Positions 1 to 5,600 of a stretch of 5,660 nucleotides of DNA are shown here, one piece after another. Source of the DNA: G963674505 sp964575975 (GTDB taxonomy: Bacteria > Desulfobacterota > Desulfobacteria > Desulfobacterales > SKZT01); contig CAZNTU010000316.1 in assembly GCA_964575975.1 (NCBI GenBank), forward strand, positions 1 through 5,660, read 5' to 3'. The notes under the pieces are model-generated. The model had not been told where the DNA came from, searched no databases, and saw nothing but the letters and a program-made list of their open reading frames with translations. Each line of letters opens with the position of its first letter. The stretch's first letter is position 1. Both the position numbers and the translations under genes were made by a program.

Positions 1-57
1 GATTTTCGGAGTTCGATTTTGTGTATAACGACGAGCGTTTCACGTGGGAACGCCTCC

Positions 58-95
58 CGGACGCTTCGCGTCCGCGCCGCCGTGGAAGGCGGCGC
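58..95. repeat. Two tandem GC-rich hairpins, REP-like
   Basis: Two perfect hairpins lie side by side. The first is CGGACGC (58-64), loop TTC, GCGTCCG (68-74). The second is GCGCCGCC (74-81), loop GTGGAA, GGCGGCGC (88-95). A weaker imperfect element with the same TGGAA core follows: CGTT-GGA-AACG at 126-136. No gene is visible in 1-177. A compact GC stem around a TGGAA core is typical of intergenic REP-type repeats, but copy number elsewhere in the genome cannot be seen here. Confidence 0.5.
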
Positions 96-136
96 TACCG
101 TATTACCGACGTCGCCGGCAAAGTCCGTTGGAAACG

Positions 137-164
137 CCGGAGGGAAAATGGACTATCCCTCCGG
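137..164 (-). terminator. Possible terminator hairpin after the OsmC-family gene
   Basis: A perfect 9-bp stem, CCGGAGGGA (137-145) with TCCCTCCGG (156-164), encloses a 10-nt loop. It lies 14 nt past the TAA of the OsmC-family gene on the minus strand. Position and stem strength fit a transcript end. The following minus-strand sequence has only a short T run (CGTTTCC), so intrinsic termination is uncertain. It could instead belong to the repeat cluster at 58-136. Confidence 0.35.
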
Positions 165-177
165 GAATGGAAGAAAA

Positions 178-735
178 TTACTGCTCCAATTTAACGGATA
201 CCGGGACGGCTCGGGTGATGGTGTCGTACACAGGGGAGAAGGTCGGCCCCAGCTCTACGATTTCCTGCAATTTTTCGGGCGGGGCGTCCGCTTCGATCTT
301 GAAGAACATCCTGATCTCCTTGTAGCCCCTCGGAACGTCGTCCTTGAGTCCCAAAAAGCCCTGGAGATCGATGTCCCCCTCCAGTCTCGACTCCACTGAC
401 TCGATCTTTATCCCTTTGGCGGCCGCATGGTATACGATGGAGGTGGTCACGCACGCCGCAAGGGCCGTAAGCGCGTATTCCACCGGGTTGGGACCCATGT
501 CCCTTCCCAGCAGCAGCGGCGGCTCGTCCGCGTCCAGCACGAACGGCTCCGCTCGTCCGTGTTCCTGCTGCGTTCCATAATATTTGCTGATGGTGGTCCG
601 ATTATGCCCGCCCCCCATCCATTTGTTGTTCGCGCGAAACTTGAATTTGGCGATCACCGGAGCGTCCTTGATCGCGTTGATCGTTCCGAACAACTGGTCC
701 ACGTTGACGCCGTTGACTACTTTTTGCTCGCTCAT
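178..735 (-). CDS. OsmC-family protein (single conserved Cys)
   Basis: This encodes a 185-residue OsmC/Ohr-superfamily protein. Classic members are cytosolic thiol peroxidases that reduce organic hydroperoxides. The family signature is visible: the GPNPVEYALTALAACV segment (81-96) carries the peroxidatic-type Cys95 at the start of the central helix, and SPVYDTITRAVPVSV (167-181) forms the C-terminal motif. In classic OsmC/Ohr that second motif begins with the resolving Cys. Here the aligned residue is Ser167, as in a related subgroup whose function is less clear, so peroxidase activity should not be assumed. The ATG at 735 is chosen because GGGAGGA (750-744) stands 8 nt upstream and homology begins soon after. 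The frame stays open upstream to 1119, but that part looks non-coding. A sigma-54 promoter lies about 125 bp upstream. The stop is TAA at 180-178. Confidence 0.9.
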   Translation of the reverse strand: MSEQKVVNGVNVDQLFGTINAIKDAPVIAKFKFRANNKWMGGGHNRTTISKYYGTQQEHGRAEPFVLDADEPPLLLGRDMGPNPVEYALTALAACVTTSIVYHAAAKGIKIESVESRLEGDIDLQGFLGLKDDVPRGYKEIRMFFKIEADAPPEKLQEIVELGPTFSPVYDTITRAVPVSVKLEQ

Positions 736-815
736 TTTATATGTCCTCCCGCAAGTTTTTTTGTGGTTTCTCTCTAAAATTATCCGGGCGTTTGCGATTT
801 CTATGGAATCATATT

Positions 816-825
816 CGACCGGTCG
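816..825. promoter_or_regulatory. Palindrome in the leader of the OsmC-family gene
   Basis: CGACCGGTCG is a perfect 10-bp palindrome. It lies about 22-30 nt downstream of the predicted start of the sigma-54 transcript and about 80 nt before the OsmC-family start codon. The leader would be about 110 nt long. The palindrome could be part of an RNA hairpin or a protein site; a 10-bp palindrome can also arise by chance in GC-rich DNA. Confidence 0.2.
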
Positions 826-858
826 CCGAATTTTTCGCCCTGGATGAAATATATAAAA

Positions 859-873
859 GCAACTGCCGTGCCA
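859..873 (-). promoter_or_regulatory. Consensus sigma-54 (-24/-12) promoter
   Basis: Read on the minus strand, the sequence is TGGCACGGCAGTTGC followed by T. It matches the RpoN consensus TGGCACG-N4-TTGCW at every defined position, with exactly 10 nt between the invariant GG and GC. It is followed by an AT-rich stretch (TTTATATATTTC), as expected for the melting region. Transcription would start near 847 and run into the OsmC-family gene, giving a leader of roughly 110 nt. It lies between that gene and a sigma-54 activator gene, which greatly strengthens the call. Confidence 0.88.
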
Positions 874-951
874 GATCGGCGAACGAACTGACGAGAACCG
901 TAGCATAGCCCCTTGAGGGCGTTTTTGCGGTCGTTGACGGATTCGTGAATA

Positions 952-1007
952 TCGCGAGATTTCGCGACTGGCGAGATTTCGAGAGCGGAAATTGCGAGAT
1001 ATCGTGT
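952..1007. promoter_or_regulatory. Three-copy dyad array, probable enhancer (UAS) for the sigma-54 activator
   Basis: Three copies of a 16-bp dyad are present. Copy 1 is TCGCGAGATTTCGCGA (952-967), with perfect arms. Copy 2 is TGGCGAGATTTCGAGA (969-984). Copy 3 is TTGCGAGATATCGTGT (992-1007). All share the core GCGAGAT(T/A)TCG, with centres 17 and 23 bp apart. A further half-site-like TCGTGA lies at 943-948. Counted from the predicted start near 847, the centres fall at about -112, -129 and -152, the usual distance for enhancer-binding-protein sites. The array begins only 10 bp beyond the TAA that would end the read-through activator gene. Binding by that activator is inferred. Confidence 0.7.
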
Positions 1008-1016
1008 CGTCTCCCT

Positions 1017-1115
1017 TTATTGCGGCCGCGCGATCCCGAGTGCTTTCATCCGCGAATTGAACGTCGAGGGGGGAACCCCCAAAAGGCTCGCCGCGCCGTT
1101 TGTTCCGGCGACTTT
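1017..1115 (-). pseudogene. Severed C-terminal Fis-type HTH of the sigma-54 activator
   Basis: Immediately after the TGA at 1118-1116, the same frame continues for 32 codons to a TAA at 1019-1017. The translation runs KVAGTNGAASLLGV, then PPSTFNSRMKALGIARPQ. This is a textbook Fis-type helix-turn-helix end: GAASLLGV as the first helix and PSTFNSRMKALGI as the recognition helix. In the related regulators I recall, the residue at the TGA position is usually Trp (..T-x-W-K-V..). A single TGG-to-TGA change explains the break, and no frameshift or second stop is present. Read-through would give a 641-residue activator. Confidence 0.82.
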
Positions 1116-2942
1116 TCATCGGGCGGTCTTCAGTGCGCGAAGCATGTTTTCCCGTTCCATTCTAGAAAATTCCGCAGCCGTCTTTATCCCGTCGCGATTC
1201 GGGGATGCTCCGGCCTCGTTTTCCGAGCCGACCGTCACGCGAGTCTCGGACAGGAAACGATCCAGATTGACTTGCCCTTTCCTGGCCGTGACAACTCCCC
1301 GCTCGATCACGTTTTGCAGTTCCCGGACATTCCCGGGCCAATCGTAGTGTTTCAGCCGTTGCGCCGCCTCCGAAGGAAGACGCAAGTTATCGCGTCCCAT
1401 CCTTCGGGCGAATTCCTCCGCGAAATGTCGCGCCAGCAATACGACGTCGTCTCCGCGCTCTCTGAGCGGCGGAATCCTGACGGGAAAAACGTTGAGGCGA
1501 TAGTAGAGGTCGGCTCGAAAGGCGTTTTCGCGGACCGCCTTGGACAAGTCGCGATTGGTGGCGGCAATCAGGCGGACATCGACCTTTTTGCTCGCGGAGC
1601 CGCCGACCGGTTCGAATTCTCCCTCCTGAAGGACCCGCAACAATTTGGCTTGGAATTCCCTCGGCAGTTCCCCGATTTCGTCCAGGAACAACGTTCCCCC
1701 GTCCGCCAGCAGGAACCGGCCTTGCCTTCGGGAGACGGCGCCTGTGAAAGCGCCCTTTTCGTGTCCGAAAAACTCGCTCTCGAACAAGGTCGGGGGGATC
1801 GCGGCGCAGTTCACGGTTATCATCGGCCGGTTCCTTCGGCTGCCTGCGGAATGGATCGCCTGCGCCACCAACTCTTTCCCGACTCCCGTCTCCCCGTAGA
1901 TCAACACCGTGGAATCCGTCCGCGCGACCTCGGAAACGCTCTCCAGCACTTCCAGCAACGACTTGCTTTGCCCGACGATCTTATCGAAATTGTAAACGTT
2001 TTTGATTTTTTCGCGAAGATACTCCCTTTCGTCCCGAAGCGACTCGATGGTTTTTTCGGCCTTGATGCGGTCTTCGACGTTTCTCAAAATGAGGACGTAG
2101 CATTTTTCGCCGCCGATTTCAAAGCGGGACAAGGTGGCTTCGGCGCGAAACCTGTCGCCGTTCCGGGCAGAAGCGTCGAAACCGCCGGGCAGCCATATGC
2201 TCGCGCGGTTTTTAGAGACTTTTTCCAGTTCTTCCACCGCCTTTTGAAAATCGCTCGCTCCCTCCCGCGGCAGAAAAAAATCGAACGGTTTGTTCGCCGC
2301 GAATTCGGCGGAGCAGTCGAAAATATTCTCGGCGGCCGGATTCATCATTCTGATTTTCAGTTCGTGGTCCAGTTCCACGATTGCGTCCATGGCGGCGTCG
2401 AAGAGGCCTTTCAGCTTTTCCTCGCGTGCGCGGATATCGTTTTCGGCTCTCATGCGCCCGATTTCGGCGGACGCCCTGGCGGCGAAAATACGGAAAATCG
2501 CGGAGTTTCGGAAGGTGGCCGGCATCGGCTCGCCGTCGAACACGGCCAAGTTGCCCAGCACGTTGTCTCGTGTATCCAAAAGAGGGACTCCCATGTAGCT
2601 CGCCGCGCCCATTTCGGCCAAGTCCGGGTCTTCCGGAAACATCTCCACGACCCCGTCCGGGATGTGGAAGAACGTCTTTTTTTCGACTACGGATTCGCAA
2701 GGAGTGCCCTTCACATCGTACTCGTAGTCCTCCAAGTACTTGTCGCCGAGGCGGAACGCGATCGCCCGCAATCGGCCGCGTTCGGGGAAATATTCGGTGA
2801 CCCAGGCCCCTCGGACTCCCAACGCTTTCGAAAGGTTTTTCACCAAGGCCTTGAAAAACCCCCTTCCCGTCTCGGCCGACGTTCCGTCCAAAAGGGATCG
2901 AAGGACGGCGTCTTCATCGAACTTGTACAGTCTTTCCTTCAT
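1116..2942 (-). CDS. Sigma-54 enhancer-binding protein, GAF-PAS-AAA+, HTH cut off by TGA
   Basis: This encodes 608 residues of an NtrC/NifA-type activator that uses ATP hydrolysis to open sigma-54 promoters. Domains in order are a GAF-like sensor (about 20-165), a PAS domain (about 172-290), a charged helical linker (about 287-316) and the AAA+ domain (about 320-550). Within the AAA+ domain are Walker A GETGVGKE (350-357), the sigma-54-contacting GAFTGA loop (397-402), Walker B GGTLFLDE (415-422), FRADLYYRLN with the arginine-finger region (475-484) and sensor II WPGNVREL (535-542). There is no receiver domain, so control is probably by ligand or redox through GAF/PAS. The frame stops at TGA just where the DNA-binding HTH should begin. 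ATG at 2942 is the preferred start: the GAF homology starts just after it, and AAGGGG lies about 12 nt upstream, a weak and distant RBS. The longer frame to 3095 would run through an inverted repeat and is unlikely. Confidence 0.9.
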   Translation of the reverse strand: MKERLYKFDEDAVLRSLLDGTSAETGRGFFKALVKNLSKALGVRGAWVTEYFPERGRLRAIAFRLGDKYLEDYEYDVKGTPCESVVEKKTFFHIPDGVVEMFPEDPDLAEMGAASYMGVPLLDTRDNVLGNLAVFDGEPMPATFRNSAIFRIFAARASAEIGRMRAENDIRAREEKLKGLFDAAMDAIVELDHELKIRMMNPAAENIFDCSAEFAANKPFDFFLPREGASDFQKAVEELEKVSKNRASIWLPGGFDASARNGDRFRAEATLSRFEIGGEKCYVLILRNVEDRIKAEKTIESLRDEREYLREKIKNVYNFDKIVGQSKSLLEVLESVSEVARTDSTVLIYGETGVGKELVAQAIHSAGSRRNRPMITVNCAAIPPTLFESEFFGHEKGAFTGAVSRRQGRFLLADGGTLFLDEIGELPREFQAKLLRVLQEGEFEPVGGSASKKVDVRLIAATNRDLSKAVRENAFRADLYYRLNVFPVRIPPLRERGDDVVLLARHFAEEFARRMGRDNLRLPSEAAQRLKHYDWPGNVRELQNVIERGVVTARKGQVNLDRFLSETRVTVGSENEAGASPNRDGIKTAAEFSRMERENMLRALKTAR

Positions 2943-2970
2943 GGCGACCACTTGCCCCTTCAGTCTTTTC

Positions 2971-3091
2971 CAAGGCAACCAGCTTGTTCGACAAGGCAAC
3001 CAGAGCTTCCAGCTCTGGTCCCGTCGAAGGCGGCTCGGTCGTTTCGCGAAACTCGCCGCGCCAAACCAGAGCTGGAAGCTCTGGTTGCCTT
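2971..3091. repeat. Perfect 27-bp inverted repeat, REP/BIME- or MITE-like
   Basis: Arms at 2993-3019 and 3065-3091 are exact reverse complements over 27 bp, with a 45-nt centre. Each arm contains its own hairpin, CCAGAGCT-TCC-AGCTCTGG. The centre holds a perfect 12-bp palindrome, GTTTCGCGAAAC (3041-3052). A partial third copy of the outer arm end, CAAGGCAACCAG, lies at 2971-2982 in direct orientation to that at 2992-3003. Two inverted copies of a palindromic unit match the layout of BIME/REP pairs mobilised by Y1 REP-associated transposases. A small non-autonomous element is the alternative. No transposase is present. It sits between the chrA-like gene and the sigma-54 activator. Confidence 0.8.
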
Positions 3092-3145
3092 TCAACGAAC
3101 ATAAATATCGGATACGGCCGTGTCATGCCATGCCTTGTCGTTCCT

Positions 3146-4273
3146 TCAAATCGCCATGCGCCAGATCACTCCTGCGGCGGCGCCCATAGGTACCAGACAA
3201 TGAATGGGGATATGAAATTTCTGCAATAGCGCAAACGACAGAACAGCGGACATCAGCGCGAAATAGTCCGGTCCGCCGTCGGGAAAAATCACTTTGAGAC
3301 CGAACCAAACCGCCAGATTGAGCACGACGCCCACCACCGCCGCCGTGACGCCGGCGAGCGCGGCTTGCAACCGCCGGTTGCCGGCCATGGCCTCGATGAA
3401 CGGCGCCCCGGCGAAAATGAAGAAAAAGCAAGGAAGAAAAGTCGCGTAGGTGGCAATCAGTGCGCCCAGGATTCCAGCAGTCAATGGATCAAGCTCTCCC
3501 GGCAGGTTCCATGCCCCGATGAAGCCGACATATTGCGTGACCATTATCAACGGACCGGGAGTGGATTCGGCCAGACCCAGACCGACAAGCATCTGCTCCA
3601 TCCCGAGCCACCCGTTTTTCACCGCGACGTCGGCAATGTAGCTCAGCACCGCGTAAGCCCCGCCGAACGTGACGAAAGCGGCCTTCGTGAAAAACACGCC
3701 GATCTGCGTCAACGTGTCGTCGTACCCTCTCCAAGCGTACAAGCTCCCCACCGGCACGATCCATAAAACCAGACACGCGAGAAAAACCCGGATGAAACGA
3801 CCCCAAGAAGGGCGAGCTTCCTCTCGTCCGGTTTCGGGTTCCTCGTCCGGTCGGCACTCGCGGGTTTGTTCGTCGAACTCCCCTTTGCAGAAAACCTGCG
3901 GAAGCCATCGTTGCATCAACAGACCGCCAACCGCCGCCCCGGCAACAATGTAAGGAAAAGGCACCTTGAAAAAGAAAATGGCGACAAAGGCCAAGGCTGC
4001 GAAGAAATAAAGCGCGCCGTGTTTCAGAGCCTTCCCGCCGATTCGCATCACGGCCTCGACCACCACCGCCACCACCACCGGCTGGATGCCGTAGAAAAGA
4101 GCCGCCACGACAGGGACGTCGATATGGGCGACGGCCAAGTAGCTCAAGAGCAGCATGATCGCGATGGAAGGTATCACGAAAAGAGCCCCGGCCGCCAGGC
4201 CGCCCAAGACCCCGTGCAATCGCCAGCCGATATAGGTGGCGAGTTGCTGTGCTTCCGGGCCTGGAAGGAGCAT
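3146..4273 (-). CDS. chrA: Chromate transporter (CHR/ChrA) family protein, N-terminally truncated
   Basis: This encodes 375 residues of an inner-membrane transporter of the two-domain CHR family, whose characterised members export chromate. The first-half motif LPGPEAQQLATYIGW is at 3-17. The second-half motifs are FGGAYAVLSYIAD (203-215) and ESTPGPLIMV (236-245). About ten hydrophobic segments surround a charged cytoplasmic-type linker (about 124-158). Normal members begin about 50 residues earlier, with a first membrane segment and an FGGPxGQ motif. Here recognisable homology stops at EDFC-MLLPGPEAQQ, and the DNA beyond 4285 encodes nothing similar. ATG at 4273 has a good ribosome site, GAGGA (4285-4281) with 7-nt spacing, so a shortened protein may be made. 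The frame is open further up to 4750, but it overlaps the MOSC gene and has no family resemblance. The stop is TGA at 3148-3146. Confidence 0.85.
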   Translation of the reverse strand: MLLPGPEAQQLATYIGWRLHGVLGGLAAGALFVIPSIAIMLLLSYLAVAHIDVPVVAALFYGIQPVVVAVVVEAVMRIGGKALKHGALYFFAALAFVAIFFFKVPFPYIVAGAAVGGLLMQRWLPQVFCKGEFDEQTRECRPDEEPETGREEARPSWGRFIRVFLACLVLWIVPVGSLYAWRGYDDTLTQIGVFFTKAAFVTFGGAYAVLSYIADVAVKNGWLGMEQMLVGLGLAESTPGPLIMVTQYVGFIGAWNLPGELDPLTAGILGALIATYATFLPCFFFIFAGAPFIEAMAGNRRLQAALAGVTAAVVGVVLNLAVWFGLKVIFPDGGPDYFALMSAVLSFALLQKFHIPIHCLVPMGAAAGVIWRMAI

Positions 4274-4310
4274 GCAGAAGTCCTCGCACTCAGTCAATAG
4301 ACCGCGTTTT

Positions 4311-4339
4311 TTGCACGGATCGACCCGTGTGGTTATATT
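4311..4339 (+). promoter_or_regulatory. Possible sigma-70-type promoter for the MOSC gene
   Basis: TTGCAC (4311-4316), a 17-nt spacer and TATATT (4334-4339) give a good -10 with ideal spacing and a weak -35 that matches only in TTG. The start would be near 4346, leaving a leader of about 75 nt before ATG 4422. It lies in the divergent gap between the chrA-like and MOSC genes. This is consensus matching only. Confidence 0.4.
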
Positions 4340-4421
4340 CCGACGTATGTTCCAGCCGGAACACCCAATATTGGAAAAAAGCAAGCTTTGGCTTGGATTA
4401 TTGAACCTACGGTGAAAAACG

Positions 4422-4874
4422 ATGGAAAACACGATGGCTAAGATCGAATCATTGGCCCTGAGCCGAAAAAAAGGGACGAGAAAGACCGTTGTCGCCGAGG
4501 TCGTGCTTGTGGAGAACCACGGATTGGAGGGCGACGCCCACGCCGGAGACTGGCATCGCCAAGTCAGCTTTCTTTCCGCGGAAAACATCGAAAAGGCGCG
4601 AGAGCAAGGACTCGATGTCACGTTCGGGGACTTCGCTGAGAACATCGCCACCCGCGGCGTCGATTGGAAGAACGTCCCGGTGGGAACCCAGGTGCGCCTG
4701 GGCGAAACCGCGCTTGTGGAAATCACCCAGATCGGAAAGGAATGCCGCAAAAAGTGCGCCGTCTACTACATGGCGGGCGATTGCATCATGCCCCGGGAAG
4801 GCGTCTTTGCGAAGGTTTTGAAAGGCGGCGCGTTGCGCGCGGGAGACCGGGTGGAGATAGTTTCCCGAGATTAG
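4422..4874 (+). CDS. MOSC-domain protein
   Basis: This encodes 150 residues, essentially one MOSC domain (the MOCO sulfurase C-terminal fold). MOSC proteins are linked to carrying sulfur or molybdenum cofactor. Visible family motifs are GLEGDAHAG (34-42) followed by the HRQVSFLS strand (45-52), GDFAENIATRG (69-79), and the cysteine cluster GKECRKKCAVYYMAGDCIMP (105-124) with Cys108, Cys112 and Cys121. REGVFAKV (125-132) and LRAGDRVEIV (138-147) close the fold. Single-domain MOSC proteins of this type often accompany molybdopterin biosynthesis genes (moaC, mog), but none is in view. ATG at 4422 has GGTGA (4411-4415) 6 nt upstream. ATG at 4434, giving MAKIESL, is an equally typical family start. 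It is divergent from the chrA-like gene. The stop is TAG. Confidence 0.9.
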   Translation: MENTMAKIESLALSRKKGTRKTVVAEVVLVENHGLEGDAHAGDWHRQVSFLSAENIEKAREQGLDVTFGDFAENIATRGVDWKNVPVGTQVRLGETALVEITQIGKECRKKCAVYYMAGDCIMPREGVFAKVLKGGALRAGDRVEIVSRD

Positions 4875-4970
4875 TTTCGGACCGGAAGATCGGAATGTCG
4901 CCCGAGTATTTTCGGGAATTCGACGAAAAGCGCCGGCGGTTCGTTTTTCCCGTTTCGATGCGCTTCGCGG

Positions 4971-5297
4971 CTATTTCTTGGTTCTCCTGATCCTGGGGTT
5001 GGAGCGAAGGTGCTTTTCGACAGAGTCGAGAGCCTGTTTGCTTTCGTATTCCTGTTGCTTTTCCATGGCGTCGTTCACGTATTTCATCGAGGCCCGGTAG
5101 CTCTTGAAGGAAACGGCCAGGGAAAACACGCCGATCAGCGTGCCCGTCCCGAGACCGATAGACGGGACCAGCGTGTTGAGGAGGAAGCCGACGCCAAACC
5201 CGCAACCTATCAGCGCAGCGTTGATGAGAAGGAACCAAAACAACCTGGTCCCCCAAAAAACCGCAAACGCGAGCCAGTTCAACAATTTATCCAACAT
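4971..5297 (-). CDS. Small membrane protein of unknown function
   Basis: I do not recognise this 108-residue protein. The N-terminal two thirds is hydrophobic: an aromatic-rich segment (about 7-30), a Gly-rich stretch GCGFGVGFLL (31-40) and a further segment (about 46-64), giving two or three membrane spans. The rest is hydrophilic and helical, with many Lys/Glu/Gln, and ends in a very basic tail, RSNPRIRRTKK. The probable topology is a cytoplasmic C-terminal domain. AAAGAG lies 6 nt before ATG 5297 as a modest ribosome site. The gene is convergent with the MOSC gene, with 96 bp between the stops. The stop is TAG. Sharply divided hydrophobic and charged blocks argue that it is real rather than a chance frame. 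Confidence 0.65.
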   Translation of the reverse strand: MLDKLLNWLAFAVFWGTRLFWFLLINAALIGCGFGVGFLLNTLVPSIGLGTGTLIGVFSLAVSFKSYRASMKYVNDAMEKQQEYESKQALDSVEKHLRSNPRIRRTKK

Positions 5298-5314
5298 AGG
5301 TAACTCTTTGGCAG

Positions 5315-5397
5315 CCGAACCTCGAATTGATCGGCGGGTTCAGGCTCCCGAAATCCGAACCTCGATTTTCGCGCGACGGCCTGCAAGCCGACGCGCG
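5315..5397. repeat. Short direct repeat and GC-rich hairpin upstream of the small membrane protein gene
   Basis: CCGAACCTCGA occurs at 5315-5325 and again at 5355-5365, exactly 40 bp apart. A strong hairpin follows at 5370-5397: CGCGCG-A-CGGC pairs with GCCG-A-CGCGCG across a 6-nt loop (CTGCAA), with one A-A mismatch. The elements lie within the 100 bp upstream of ATG 5297, where its promoter should be. No T run makes the hairpin a clear terminator on either strand. Confidence 0.4.
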
Positions 5398-5600
5398 CAT
5401 TTCGTATCTTTCAAAGAACACTATAAGGGTTTCTTTTCGAACAAAGGAATCGGCGTCGACTTTATTTTCATGCCGCAGAGCCTGTATATCAAGCTTCCAG
5501 GAAGCGCTCATTGTACAAACTAATAAGATTGCCATATTGCGAAGGAAAAGCAGGGGAAAGGATTGTGGAGCGCGAAGCGTTTAATTTGACATTGCAAACT
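5398..5600. other. Intergenic stretch without a recognisable gene
   Basis: Short open frames cross this stretch on both strands, but none has family motifs, a convincing ribosome site or gene-like composition. It is more AT-rich than the coding regions. GCTTCC-A-GGAAGC (5493-5505) is a small inverted repeat. TTGACA (5586-5591) with TAACAT (5608-5613) at 16-nt spacing is a weak candidate for a plus-strand promoter toward the right edge. Confidence 0.5.

Noticed and set aside
908..927. GCCC-CTTGA-GGGC followed by TTTTT on the plus strand as a terminator
   Set aside because: The stem is only 4 bp, and no plus-strand gene lies upstream to be terminated.
1116..1118. Genome-wide reading of TGA as Trp, or selenocysteine at this position
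   Set aside because: The chrA-like gene ends on TGA at a sensible C-terminus and Trp is encoded by TGG elsewhere. No SECIS-like hairpin was obvious, and Trp rather than Cys is expected at this position.
736..1119. N-terminal extension of the OsmC-family protein to 1119
   Set aside because: The extra 128 residues have no family resemblance and run through the sigma-54 promoter and dyads. A strong ribosome site marks the start at 735.
1104..1119. ATG overlapping the activator TGA (CGATGA) as a restart site for the HTH
   Set aside because: That ATG is in a different frame and would not translate the HTH codons.
945..3104. A 719-codon open frame on the plus strand covering the whole activator gene
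   Set aside because: It is antisense to a gene with unmistakable GAFTGA and Walker motifs. Its product is Arg/Phe/Pro-rich, with no recognisable domain and no convincing ribosome site. Long antisense frames are common opposite GC-rich genes.
4274..4750. Upstream extension of the chrA-like frame over the MOSC gene
   Set aside because: It is antisense to a clear MOSC domain and does not resemble the CHR N-terminus.
4901..4916. CCCGA-GTATTT-TCGGG as a shared terminator between the convergent MOSC and small membrane protein genes
   Set aside because: The stem is only 5 bp, with no adjacent T run on either strand.
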